Assembly (NCBI GenBank): GCA_034436045.1
Contig: DAOTVZ010000288.1
Location: forward strand, 18,938 to 82,937
DNA length: 64,000 bases
From: H111-94 sp034436045
Lineage (GTDB): Bacteria > Chloroflexota > Ktedonobacteria > Ktedonobacterales > Ktedonobacteraceae
Direction: 5' to 3'
Position 1 is the stretch's first letter. The number at the start of each line of letters is the position of its first letter. The translations under genes were made by a program, and so were the position numbers. Shown piece by piece: positions 9,150 to 16,053 of the stretch. The notes beneath the pieces were generated by a model, which was given only the letters and a program-made list of their open reading frames with translations, was not told the DNA's origin and did not search any database.

Positions 9150-9158
9150 TGGTATAGT
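9150..9158 (+). promoter_or_regulatory. Extended -10 promoter candidate for the EEP-family gene
   Basis: TGGTATAGT (TGN plus TATAGT) sits 60 bp before the ATG at 9218. No good -35 box is present, as is allowed for extended -10 promoters. The leader contains a tandem ACAGAGATCA pair (about 9179-9199). Confidence 0.4.
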
Positions 9159-9217
9159 GTATAGAAAGAGGCATCTAACAGAGATCAACAGAGATCATCA
9201 AAAGGATAAAATAAAGA

Positions 9218-10240
9218 ATGACTCGTGTACTTTCCTATAATATTCTTGCCGGAGGCTATGACCTTCGGCGAAACAATGCGCGCCGCACTCAGCAACTAGT
9301 GCAGATTATGCGCTCAGCCGAACCAGACATTATAGGTGTCGTCGAGGCCACCCATCCTCGTATTAGACAACATCCTCTGGTAATTGAAGAGATCGCACAG
9401 CAGCTTGATATGCAACTCGTGATAGGGGCCGATGCGCGTAACGATACAGATTTTCAACTCGCGCTTATGACGCGCCTGCCCGTTCTCTCTCACCGTGTTC
9501 ATCCCCGCCCCGGCTTACTCAATCATCCACTATTAGAGGTCTGTCTTGCAGAAGCTCCGGGTCAGCCGTTGACCGTCTTCGTCACGCATCTAACGGCGGC
9601 TTTCAGTCGTTTTCGCACCGGAGATTATATTCGCCGCCGCGAGATACAGGAGATTTTGCGCATTATGGCTCCTCTGCGGGAACAGCAGCAGCCACATTTG
9701 TTGATGGGCGATTTCAACTCGCTGGCCCCCGGCGATGCCTTCATCGCCAGCAACTTACTGAGCTACGTCACAAGACTCGATGAGCGGCGTCGCGCTGAAC
9801 ACCGGGGCGATGGCAACCCACACCTCGATTTCCTTGTACCATCACACCTGCACTTCCTGAATCCCCTGTTACGCAGCATTCCACGTCACCCTCTGTTACG
9901 TGCAGGCTTTAACGCACTTGCTTCCTGCTATGACGCACGCGATACAATTCGGCTGCTGCGCAAAAGCGGCTACGTAGACTGCTATCGTAAGTTGCATTCG
10001 CAGGCCAACGGCTTCACCTGTCCCGCCGCCAATCCCGCCGGTCGCATTGACTACATCTTCGCCGACCCTCTGATGGCGCAGCGTCTGCACAACTGCTACG
10101 TCATTAACGAAGGTAACGGCCTGCCCGGCAAAGATGCCAGCGACCATCTGGCCGTCGCGGCAGAATATACGCCGGTTAGCACGCCATTACAAGCGATTCC
10201 GGGGAAGAAACTACTGGCAGAGGCTGAACTACATCGGTAA
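9218..10240 (+). CDS. Endonuclease/exonuclease/phosphatase (EEP) family protein
   Basis: This 340-residue protein has the DNase I-like fold signature. It contains an N-terminal RVLSYNIL with the conserved Asn, the metal-binding Glu in IIGVVEATHP, the catalytic LLMGDFNSL, a central GRIDYIF, and the C-terminal SDHLAV that supplies the general-base His. All expected catalytic residues are present. EEP members include sphingomyelinases, DNA repair nucleases and inositol phosphatases, and nothing here selects one. There is no signal peptide, so a cytoplasmic location is likely. It is transcribed alone and converges on dnaJ. Confidence 0.9.
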   Translation: MTRVLSYNILAGGYDLRRNNARRTQQLVQIMRSAEPDIIGVVEATHPRIRQHPLVIEEIAQQLDMQLVIGADARNDTDFQLALMTRLPVLSHRVHPRPGLLNHPLLEVCLAEAPGQPLTVFVTHLTAAFSRFRTGDYIRRREIQEILRIMAPLREQQQPHLLMGDFNSLAPGDAFIASNLLSYVTRLDERRRAEHRGDGNPHLDFLVPSHLHFLNPLLRSIPRHPLLRAGFNALASCYDARDTIRLLRKSGYVDCYRKLHSQANGFTCPAANPAGRIDYIFADPLMAQRLHNCYVINEGNGLPGKDASDHLAVAAEYTPVSTPLQAIPGKKLLAEAELHR

Positions 10241-10387
10241 TTGAGGTTAGTGGGCATGACACCCATAAGGGATGTCACCCCCTTTAACATATTCCTTATG
10301 CGAAGAACTTCTCTACAGGCACAGCCAAGCTCGCCTGATGATGGTGTCCGGCTCTCATTATACCATACACAGACTATCAAACTCTTT

Positions 10388-10425
10388 AAAAAAATGCCGA
10401 TGCGCCTATCAATACGCATCGGCAT
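10388..10425 (-). terminator. Intrinsic terminator of the hrcA-dnaK-dnaJ operon
   Basis: On the minus strand an 11-bp perfect stem (ATGCCGATGCG with CGCATCGGCAT, 10394-10425) is followed by a run of T residues (the A-run 10388-10394 on the plus strand). It lies 28 bp past the dnaJ stop. Confidence 0.88.
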
Positions 10426-10452
10426 CGTACAAAACCATACGGTGAATAGGGG

Positions 10453-11589
10453 TTACTGGAATACGTCTTTTGTCTTCTCAAACAGGTTGCGCAGGATATT
10501 TTTATCGTTTTGCTCGCTTTGCTCGCGCTCAAGGCGGTCGAACTCTTCGAGCAGTTCCTTCTGCTTCGCCGTGAGGCTGGTGGGTGTCACGACTTTCACA
10601 ATGACATGCTCGTCACCGCGCGCGCTGCTATGCACTACCGGCACACCCAGACCTTTCAAGCGGAACGAGCGCCCACTTTGCGTGCCGGGCGGTATCTTGA
10701 GCATGGTCGTCTTGCCATCCACCGTTGGCACCTCAACCTCATCGCCCAGGGCCGCCTGTGTGAAGCGGATTGGCATCTCATAGATGATGTCGTTGCCTTG
10801 CCGCTTGAAGAAGGGGTGGGGCTTGACCGTGAGAATAACATACAAGTTGCCCGGTGTGCCACCACGCGCGCTGACCTCACCTTCGCCCGTGACGCGCACA
10901 TTGATACCATCATCGACACCGGCGGGAATATTGACCACCACGCGCCGATTATTGCGCACACGGCCTTGACCGCGACACTTCTCGCAAGGAGTCGTGATGA
11001 CACGTCCCTCGCCACGACAGCGTTCGCAGATCGTCACATTGACAAACTGGCCAAAGATGGACTGCTGCACCCGGCGAATCTCGCCGCTGCCCTGGCAGGC
11101 CGGACAGCGCGAGGTCGAGGTACCCGGCTGCGCGCCGGTGCCACGACAATGCGTGCAGGTCTCCCAACGCGGCAGTTCGATCTCTTTCTGACAGCCAAAA
11201 ACGGCCTCCTCGAAGGTAATCGTCAGTTCGTAGCGAATATCCTGCCCACGCGGCGTCCCCGTGCGGCGTTGCGCTCCGGCGGCGCTGGCGAAAAATGTCT
11301 CGAAGAGATCGTTGATACTGCTGAACGTCGAAAAGTCGCTGAAACCCGCCCCGGCAGCGCTCCCCAAACCAGCATGCCCATAACGATCATAGGCGGCACG
11401 CTTCTGGGGGTCGCTCAACACCTCGTAAGCTTCGTTGATCTCGATAAAGCGGGCCTCCGCTCCCTGCTCTTTGTTCGCATCCGGGTGATATTGCTTGGCA
11501 AGCCGACGAAATGCCTTCTTGATCTCATCGTCGCTTGCCGTGCGCGTTACCCCCAGCACCTCATAATAATCTCGCTTGCTCGTGGCCAT
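10453..11589 (-). CDS. dnaJ: Chaperone protein DnaJ
   Basis: A 378-residue type I Hsp40. The J-domain (about 5-70) has the HPD triad in QYHPDANKEQG. A Gly/Phe-rich region follows, and then four zinc-binding repeats, CTHCRGTG, CPACQGSG, CERCRGEG and CEKCRGQG. The C-terminal substrate-binding domains end with a charged tail. It stimulates the DnaK ATPase and delivers unfolded clients. It is the last gene of the hrcA-dnaK-dnaJ cluster, 212 bp after dnaK. That spacer holds two copies of the palindromic repeat, which may uncouple its expression from dnaK. A clear terminator follows. Confidence 0.99.
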   Translation of the reverse strand: MATSKRDYYEVLGVTRTASDDEIKKAFRRLAKQYHPDANKEQGAEARFIEINEAYEVLSDPQKRAAYDRYGHAGLGSAAGAGFSDFSTFSSINDLFETFFASAAGAQRRTGTPRGQDIRYELTITFEEAVFGCQKEIELPRWETCTHCRGTGAQPGTSTSRCPACQGSGEIRRVQQSIFGQFVNVTICERCRGEGRVITTPCEKCRGQGRVRNNRRVVVNIPAGVDDGINVRVTGEGEVSARGGTPGNLYVILTVKPHPFFKRQGNDIIYEMPIRFTQAALGDEVEVPTVDGKTTMLKIPPGTQSGRSFRLKGLGVPVVHSSARGDEHVIVKVVTPTSLTAKQKELLEEFDRLEREQSEQNDKNILRNLFEKTKDVFQ

Positions 11590-11658
11590 CGACCGGTCCT
11601 TTACGTTCAGAAACAGGGCGCGTTGTGATCCGCGCTACTAGACTTTCATTTCCTCTCG

Positions 11659-11794
11659 CCGTAGGGATATGCGTTATCACACCCTTCGTGCCCCTCGATC
11701 CGTTCACAGGCACTCCTCCGTTCATGGGCGTGATGAATTACGCCCCTACGGGTTTACAGATGACGGACAGGGGCGTGACTATCACGCCCCTACC
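11659..11794. repeat. Palindromic repeat cluster between dnaK and dnaJ
   Basis: Three copies are seen: a degenerate one at 11659-11684, then near-perfect palindromes at 11723-11752 (GGGCGTGATGAATTACGCCC) and 11768-11794 (GGGGCGTGACTATCACGCCCC). They fill most of the dnaK-dnaJ spacer. Transcribed, each would form a stable hairpin inside the operon mRNA. Confidence 0.8.
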
Positions 11795-11801
11795 GTATGG
11801 G

Positions 11802-13694
11802 TTACATCTCTTTGTACTCACCCTCGATGGTGTCATCGTTGGGTGACGACGAGCCACCACTATAGTCTGCACCGGCAGTTGCGCCAGCGCCAGCCCCGCG
11901 ATAGATGGACTCGCTGACCTTGTAGAAGCTCTGCTCCAGAGCCTCGCGGGCCGCCTTGATGCGCGATATATCATCGGTCGAGAGGGCCGCACGCACGTCG
12001 GCAATCTTAGACTCCAACTCGCTCTTCTGCTCGCTGGTCAGCTTGTCGCCCAGTTCGCTGATGCTCTTCTCAGCACGGTAGGCCGCACTATCGGCCAGGT
12101 TGCGCTCCTCGACCTCTTCCTTGCGACGCTTGTCCTCGGCAGCATGCGCCTCGGCATCGCGCACCATACGGTCGATCTGCTCTTTCGACAGGCCACTGGA
12201 AGCAACAATCGTAATCTTCTGCTGCTTACCCGTGCCCCGGTCGCGGGCTGATACATTCAGGATACCATTGGCGTCAATGTCAAAGGTCACTTCAATCTGT
12301 GGCACGCCGCGTGGAGCGGGTGGGATGCCGTCCAGGATGAAGGTACCCAGCGAGCGGTTGTCCTTCGCAAATTCGCGCTCACCTTGTAAGACGTTGATCT
12401 CGACGCTGGACTGATTGTCGCTGGCGGTCGAGAAGATCTGGCTCTTCTGCGTCGGGATGGTGGTATTGCGCTCAATCAGCTTGGTGAAGACACCACCCAG
12501 CGTCTCGATACCCAGCGAGAGCGGCGTCACATCGAGCAGCAGCACATCCTTGACATCACCCGTCAAGACACCAGCCTGAATGGCCGCACCGACAGCGACC
12601 ACCTCATCAGGGTTCACACCACGATTCGGCTCGCGGTCAAAGATGCGTTTGACCATCGCCTGCACCGCTGGCATACGAGTCTGACCACCAACCAGCACAA
12701 TCTCGTTAATGTCTCCTGGGCGTATACCGGCATCGGCAAGAGCCTTCATGACGGGGCCGCGCGTCTTCTCGATCAAATCTTCTACCAACTGCTCTAGCTT
12801 CGAGCGCGTCAACGTCATATTCAGGTGCTTGGGGCCGCTGGCATCGGCGGTAATGAACGGCAGGTTGATCTCCGTCTGCATCGCGCTGGATAGCTCTTTC
12901 TTGGCCTTCTCAGCAGCTTCCTTCAGGCGCTGGAGTGCCATGCGATCCTGGCGCAGGTCAATCCCCTGCTCCTTCTTGAACTCGTCAGCCATCCAGGTGA
13001 TAATACGCAGATCGAAGTCGTCGCCACCCAGGTGTGTGTCGCCATTGGTACTCTTGACCTCGAAGACACCATCGCCCAGTTCCAGGATGGAGATATCAAA
13101 CGTGCCTCCGCCGAGGTCGTAAACGGCGATACGCTCGTCTTTCTTCTTGTCCAGACCATAGGCCAGCGAAGCGGCAGTCGGCTCGTTGATGATTCGCAAT
13201 ACATCCAGACCGGCGATCTTACCGGCATCCTTCGTCGCCTGACGCTGAGCGTCGTTAAAGTACGCCGGAACAGTAATCACGGCCTGCGTGACGCGCTCAC
13301 CCAGATACGCTTCCGCGTCGGTCTTCAACTTTTGCAGAATCATAGCCGAAATCTCCGGCGGGCTGTACGCCTTGCCCTGTACTTCCACCCAGGCATCGCC
13401 ATTGCTGGCGCGCACCACTTTGTATGGCACGAGCCGACGGTCACGATCTACTTCAGGATCATCGTATTTGCGACCCATAAAACGCTTAATCGAATAAATG
13501 GTATTTTCAGGATTGGTGATAGCCTGACGCTTGGCCACCTCACCAACCAGACGCTCACCAGTTTTCGTGATAGCCACCACAGAAGGAGTTGTGCGCGAAC
13601 CCTCCGCATTGGGGATAACGACAGGCTCGCCGCCTTCCATCACTGCAACACACGAGTTTGTGGTGCCTAGATCAATACCAATAACTTTTGCCAC
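11802..13694 (-). CDS. dnaK: Chaperone protein DnaK (Hsp70)
   Basis: This 630-residue Hsp70 starts at GTG with GGAGG well placed upstream. The nucleotide-binding domain has IGIDLGTTNSCVAV, the phosphate-2 loop AVYDLGGGTFDIS and the adenosine motif VLVGGQTRMPAVQ. The linker DVLLLDVTPLSLGIET leads to the beta-sandwich substrate-binding domain and a helical lid. The tail ends in a Gly-rich stretch and an acidic EGEY segment. The lid and tail are standard in length. It works with DnaJ and GrpE, but grpE is not in this cluster. Control by HrcA is expected through the CIRCE site before hrcA; no separate CIRCE precedes dnaK. Confidence 0.99.
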   Translation of the reverse strand: MAKVIGIDLGTTNSCVAVMEGGEPVVIPNAEGSRTTPSVVAITKTGERLVGEVAKRQAITNPENTIYSIKRFMGRKYDDPEVDRDRRLVPYKVVRASNGDAWVEVQGKAYSPPEISAMILQKLKTDAEAYLGERVTQAVITVPAYFNDAQRQATKDAGKIAGLDVLRIINEPTAASLAYGLDKKKDERIAVYDLGGGTFDISILELGDGVFEVKSTNGDTHLGGDDFDLRIITWMADEFKKEQGIDLRQDRMALQRLKEAAEKAKKELSSAMQTEINLPFITADASGPKHLNMTLTRSKLEQLVEDLIEKTRGPVMKALADAGIRPGDINEIVLVGGQTRMPAVQAMVKRIFDREPNRGVNPDEVVAVGAAIQAGVLTGDVKDVLLLDVTPLSLGIETLGGVFTKLIERNTTIPTQKSQIFSTASDNQSSVEINVLQGEREFAKDNRSLGTFILDGIPPAPRGVPQIEVTFDIDANGILNVSARDRGTGKQQKITIVASSGLSKEQIDRMVRDAEAHAAEDKRRKEEVEERNLADSAAYRAEKSISELGDKLTSEQKSELESKIADVRAALSTDDISRIKAAREALEQSFYKVSESIYRGAGAGATAGADYSGGSSSPNDDTIEGEYKEM

Positions 13695-13724
13695 GGTTGC
13701 CTCCTACACAAGAATCTATGTTTT

Positions 13725-13866
13725 CCGTAGGGGCGTGATTCATCACGCCCTGCCTGCATCCATCACGCCCTGCATCCATTATTCCCGGCATTTATCACGC
13801 CCTGCACCCATCATGCTCTGAGAGCAGAGCGGCGGGCAAGCAGGGCGTGATTCATCACACCCTACC
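13725..13866. repeat. Palindromic repeat cluster between hrcA and dnaK
   Basis: This spacer consists largely of repeat fragments: GTAGGGGCGTGATTCATCACGCCC at the left, two partial CATCACGCCCTGC units, a small CTCTGAGAGCAGAG palindrome, and GCAGGGCGTGATTCATCAC at the right. It occupies the place where grpE stands in many bacteria. Confidence 0.75.
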
Positions 13867-14922
13867 TTATTCATAACCATAAACATCTGCTAATAGCTCA
13901 TTCATTACCTGCGCCATATAACGCACGACCGCAATCGCACGCCCATATTGCATGCGTGTCGGGCCGATCACGCCCAGCAGACCACCCACCTTCCCCTCGC
14001 GCCCATAGCGCGCCATCACAAGGCTCACATCCTTCATCTCATCCCACTGGTTTTCGCCCCCGATGATGACCTGCACGCCATCAGAGGCACGCAATTGCGA
14101 GGCCAGTGCGGGCAGGAAGCGGTTCTGCTCCAGCACTTCCAGCACCTTGCGCACCCGCTCGTTGCGCTCCTCCTCCGACCCCATGCGGCTATATTCCGGC
14201 TGCTCCAGAATATTCAGCACACCCTCACGATAGAAGATGTCGCCCAACAGATCACCGTGCTGCTCCAGAATATGCACAATCGAGGTCGCAATCAGACGCT
14301 CTAAGGGCGCAAAATCGCGCTCGACGAGCAGTTTCTGGATCGCTGGCGCGTTCTGGCCCTCAAAGATGCGGTTCAGGCGCGTCGTGATCTCGCTCAATTC
14401 CTCCTGCTGTACCGGGTCTTCTAAGAGTAAGCGCTGCTGTTTGACGGTGCCATCTTCCAGCACCATCACCAGGTACGCCGAGAAGTCCGATATAGATAAC
14501 ACTTCAAAGTGCTTTAATCGTCCCTCAGCGGCGCGCGGCGGCGTCATTACAGCGGCGCTATGCAGCAAACGCGCCATCACCGACGCGGTCAGACGTACCC
14601 ACTGGTCTAATTGATCCTGCACCTGGTAAAACTGGTGCCGAATCAAACGCTGCTCGTCGAGCGAAAGAGCGGACTCTTGCATGAGATGCTCGACAAAATA
14701 GCGATAGCCGAGGTCCGTAGGCACACGTCCAGCAGAGGTATGCGGCTGATAGATCAGGTTGATCTCTTCCAACCCGGCGAGTTCATTGCGCACCGTCGCC
14801 GAGCTGTAGTTTAACCCATACTTGCGCACGAGAGTCTCCGACGCCACAGGCATTGCGGTGTGGACGTATTCTTCCACCAGGGCGCGTAGAATCTGTTGCT
14901 TGCGCTGACTGAGTGGTATCAT
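13867..14922 (-). CDS. hrcA: Heat-inducible transcription repressor HrcA
   Basis: A 351-residue HrcA from the ATG at 14922 (MIPLSQRKQQILRALVEEYV). The winged helix at the N-terminus and the motif ATVRNELAGLEEINLIYQPHT are characteristic, followed by SAGRVPTDLGYRYFVEHLM and the GAF-like domain with GGENQWDEM and VIGPTRMQYGRAI. The frame stays open to 15000, but those extra residues are not typical; the start is uncertain because AAGGAG abuts this ATG directly. HrcA binds CIRCE and represses heat-shock operons, with GroEL as its usual co-factor. It is the first gene of the cluster and has CIRCE in its own promoter. Confidence 0.97.
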   Translation of the reverse strand: MIPLSQRKQQILRALVEEYVHTAMPVASETLVRKYGLNYSSATVRNELAGLEEINLIYQPHTSAGRVPTDLGYRYFVEHLMQESALSLDEQRLIRHQFYQVQDQLDQWVRLTASVMARLLHSAAVMTPPRAAEGRLKHFEVLSISDFSAYLVMVLEDGTVKQQRLLLEDPVQQEELSEITTRLNRIFEGQNAPAIQKLLVERDFAPLERLIATSIVHILEQHGDLLGDIFYREGVLNILEQPEYSRMGSEEERNERVRKVLEVLEQNRFLPALASQLRASDGVQVIIGGENQWDEMKDVSLVMARYGREGKVGGLLGVIGPTRMQYGRAIAVVRYMAQVMNELLADVYGYE

Positions 14923-15019
14923 CTCCTTGCCGTCCCTCGTCCCCGACGCAGCGTCAGCCCTGTGACGACACAGGTTAGTCGCTACGCTAGCATGATACAA
15001 CGTTTGTCAAGTTTGATTG

Positions 15020-15046
15020 CTAGCACTCTCACCATGAGAGTGCAAA
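15020..15046 (-). promoter_or_regulatory. CIRCE operator (HrcA binding site)
   Basis: CTAGCACTC-N9-GAGTGCAAA matches the CIRCE consensus TTAGCACTC-N9-GAGTGCTAA with one mismatch in each arm and the exact 9-bp spacer. A lone extra half-site, ATAGCACTC, follows at 15053-15061. It lies about 100 bp before the hrcA start. Confidence 0.95.
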
Positions 15047-15049
15047 TAC

Positions 15050-15079
15050 AGAATAGCACTCAGCGAGGGGGATTGTCAA
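15050..15079 (-). promoter_or_regulatory. Sigma-A-type promoter of the hrcA operon
   Basis: On the minus strand TTGACA (15079-15074) and TATTCT (15055-15050) are separated by 18 bp. The predicted start falls at about 15043, inside the CIRCE arm, so bound HrcA would block transcription initiation. Confidence 0.75.
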
Positions 15080-15140
15080 GAGCGTGGGAAAATTGGGGCG
15101 AGTATCATACCGTTGCGCTCGCCCTGCTGGCTCAAACCGA

Positions 15141-15170
15141 TTGGGCAAGCTGTTGTAGCTGTAATATACT
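15141..15170 (+). promoter_or_regulatory. Promoter candidate for the antitoxin-like gene
   Basis: TTGGGC (15141-15146) and TATACT (15165-15170) are 18 bp apart. The predicted start is about 30 bp before the ATG at 15210. Confidence 0.45.
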
Positions 15171-15209
15171 ATGGGGGAGAACGAAGCAAACTTTGGAGGA
15201 GGTCAAGCG

Positions 15210-15428
15210 ATGATAGAGGAACTGCGCCATGCTTTTGAGCTGGCACAGCAGCAACCCGAAGAGATGCAACGCTATATCGCGGAACTCGTGACCCAGGTAC
15301 TGAGCAATGAAGAAATCGAGGTTACCCGCGAACTGGCTGCCGAACTGGAGACGGCGCGGGCAGAGATCGCTGCTGGCAAGGTGCGAGACCACGAAGACTT
15401 CCGACGGGAACGCCAACAACGCGAGTAG
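15210..15428 (+). CDS. Antitoxin-like small protein upstream of a RelE/ParE-type toxin
   Basis: A 72-residue acidic, helical protein. ATG 15210 is chosen because GGAGG lies eight bases upstream; an ATG at 15171 in the same frame has no ribosome-binding site. There is no recognisable HTH. The sequence is Glu/Gln-rich with a C-terminal REDFRRERQQ-like charged segment (actual: HEDFRRERQQRE). It is followed five bases later by a RelE/ParE-type toxin frame. The order, sizes and tight spacing are those of type II toxin-antitoxin pairs, so antitoxin is the best guess. The assignment rests on context. Since the toxin is frameshifted, this may be a decaying module. Confidence 0.65.
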   Translation: MIEELRHAFELAQQQPEEMQRYIAELVTQVLSNEEIEVTRELAAELETARAEIAAGKVRDHEDFRRERQQRE

Positions 15429-15433
15429 CATGC

Positions 15434-15690
15434 GTGCCTTACCGCATTCTGATCACGAAACAAGTGGAAAAGCAACTCAACGCGCTGCCGCAGCAGATAG
15501 TCAATCGTGTTGATCAGCATATTGAGGCTCTGCGCGAAGATCGCGGCCCTTTGGCGTCAAGAAATTGCGCGGTTACGCTGATATCTATCGCGTGCGTGTG
15601 GGCAACTACCGGATCATCTACACGATTGATGACCACGCTCAAACAATTACGCTGCTAACGGTGGATAACCGGAAGGATGTATACCGATAA
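15434..15690 (+). pseudogene. RelE/ParE-superfamily toxin, frameshifted
   Basis: Starting at GTG 15434, the first frame reads PYRILITKQVEKQLNALPQQ, typical of a RelE/ParE N-terminus, to about 15545. The family signature then continues in another frame: RPFGVKKLRGYADIYRVRVG, followed by NYRIIYTID and a VDNRKDVYR end at 15690. Restoring one base near 15541 (GATCGCGG to GATCCGCGG) gives an uninterrupted protein of about 85 residues, the normal family length. As read, translation stops after a truncated and scrambled C-terminus. Either the gene is inactivated, or there is a single-base error in the assembly. Confidence 0.82.
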
Positions 15691-15766
15691 AGTCAGCTTT
15701 TTCGTAGCAAAACCCTGCCCTGCAAAACATTGACGGATACCCAGAACAATTGGAGCAAGAAGCGTT

Positions 15767-15794
15767 TTGACAGCCCTCACATTTCTGCTACACT
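15767..15794 (+). promoter_or_regulatory. Promoter candidate driving an unannotated short transcript
   Basis: TTGACA (15767-15772) and TACACT (15789-15794) have a 16-bp spacer, one of the better sigma-A matches here. It points towards the small frame at 15863 and the strong hairpin at 15980-16029, implying a transcript of roughly 230 nt. Confidence 0.45.
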
Positions 15795-15862
15795 TTGATC
15801 AGCCACGCAGCTATTCACGTAAAAAACAGCGAGGTACAAATATAATAGATTGTTTATAAAAC

Positions 15863-16009
15863 GTGCTACCTTACCTGGAAGAGTTTCCCCCGGAAGTAGA
15901 AGAGGCGGTTATCTATATTGAGGCTCTGAGGCACACGTATGGAAGCGCATTACCAAGCATATTTCTTGAGTATATACAAAAACGCCGTAGAAGATCAAAA
16001 GTAATATAA
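15863..16009 (+). CDS. Possible 48-residue small protein (GTG start)
   Basis: The frame encodes a Glu-rich helical N-terminal part (EEFPPEVEEAVIYIEALR) and a very basic end (QKRRRRSKVI). There is no Shine-Dalgarno sequence. A TATAAT box at 15841-15846 would place a start only about 10 bases before the GTG, as in a leaderless message. The last codons lie within the left arm of the terminator hairpin. I do not recognise the family. It may be a small protein, a remnant, or chance coding within a small RNA. Confidence 0.3.
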   Translation: MLPYLEEFPPEVEEAVIYIEALRHTYGSALPSIFLEYIQKRRRRSKVI

Positions 16010-16029
16010 TCCGATCCTCTGCGGCGTTT
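15980..16029. terminator. Bidirectional hairpin terminator between the short transcript and the class A PBP gene
   Basis: Arms 15980-15996 and 16013-16029 pair over 17 positions with two G-U type substitutions and a 16-nt loop. On the minus strand a T-run follows, suiting the PBP gene that ends at 16054. On the plus strand TTTCTGTCATTTAT follows. Confidence 0.75.
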
Positions 16030-16053
16030 CTGTCATTTATAGACGATTATTAT

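Noticed and set aside
10241..10300. Hairpin-like GACACCC/GGGATGTC after the EEP gene
   Set aside because: The stem is short with a bulge and no T-run; not strong enough to call a terminator.
10510..11628. Long plus-strand frame antisense to dnaJ
   Set aside because: It mirrors dnaJ codon bias and has no family resemblance or start signals.
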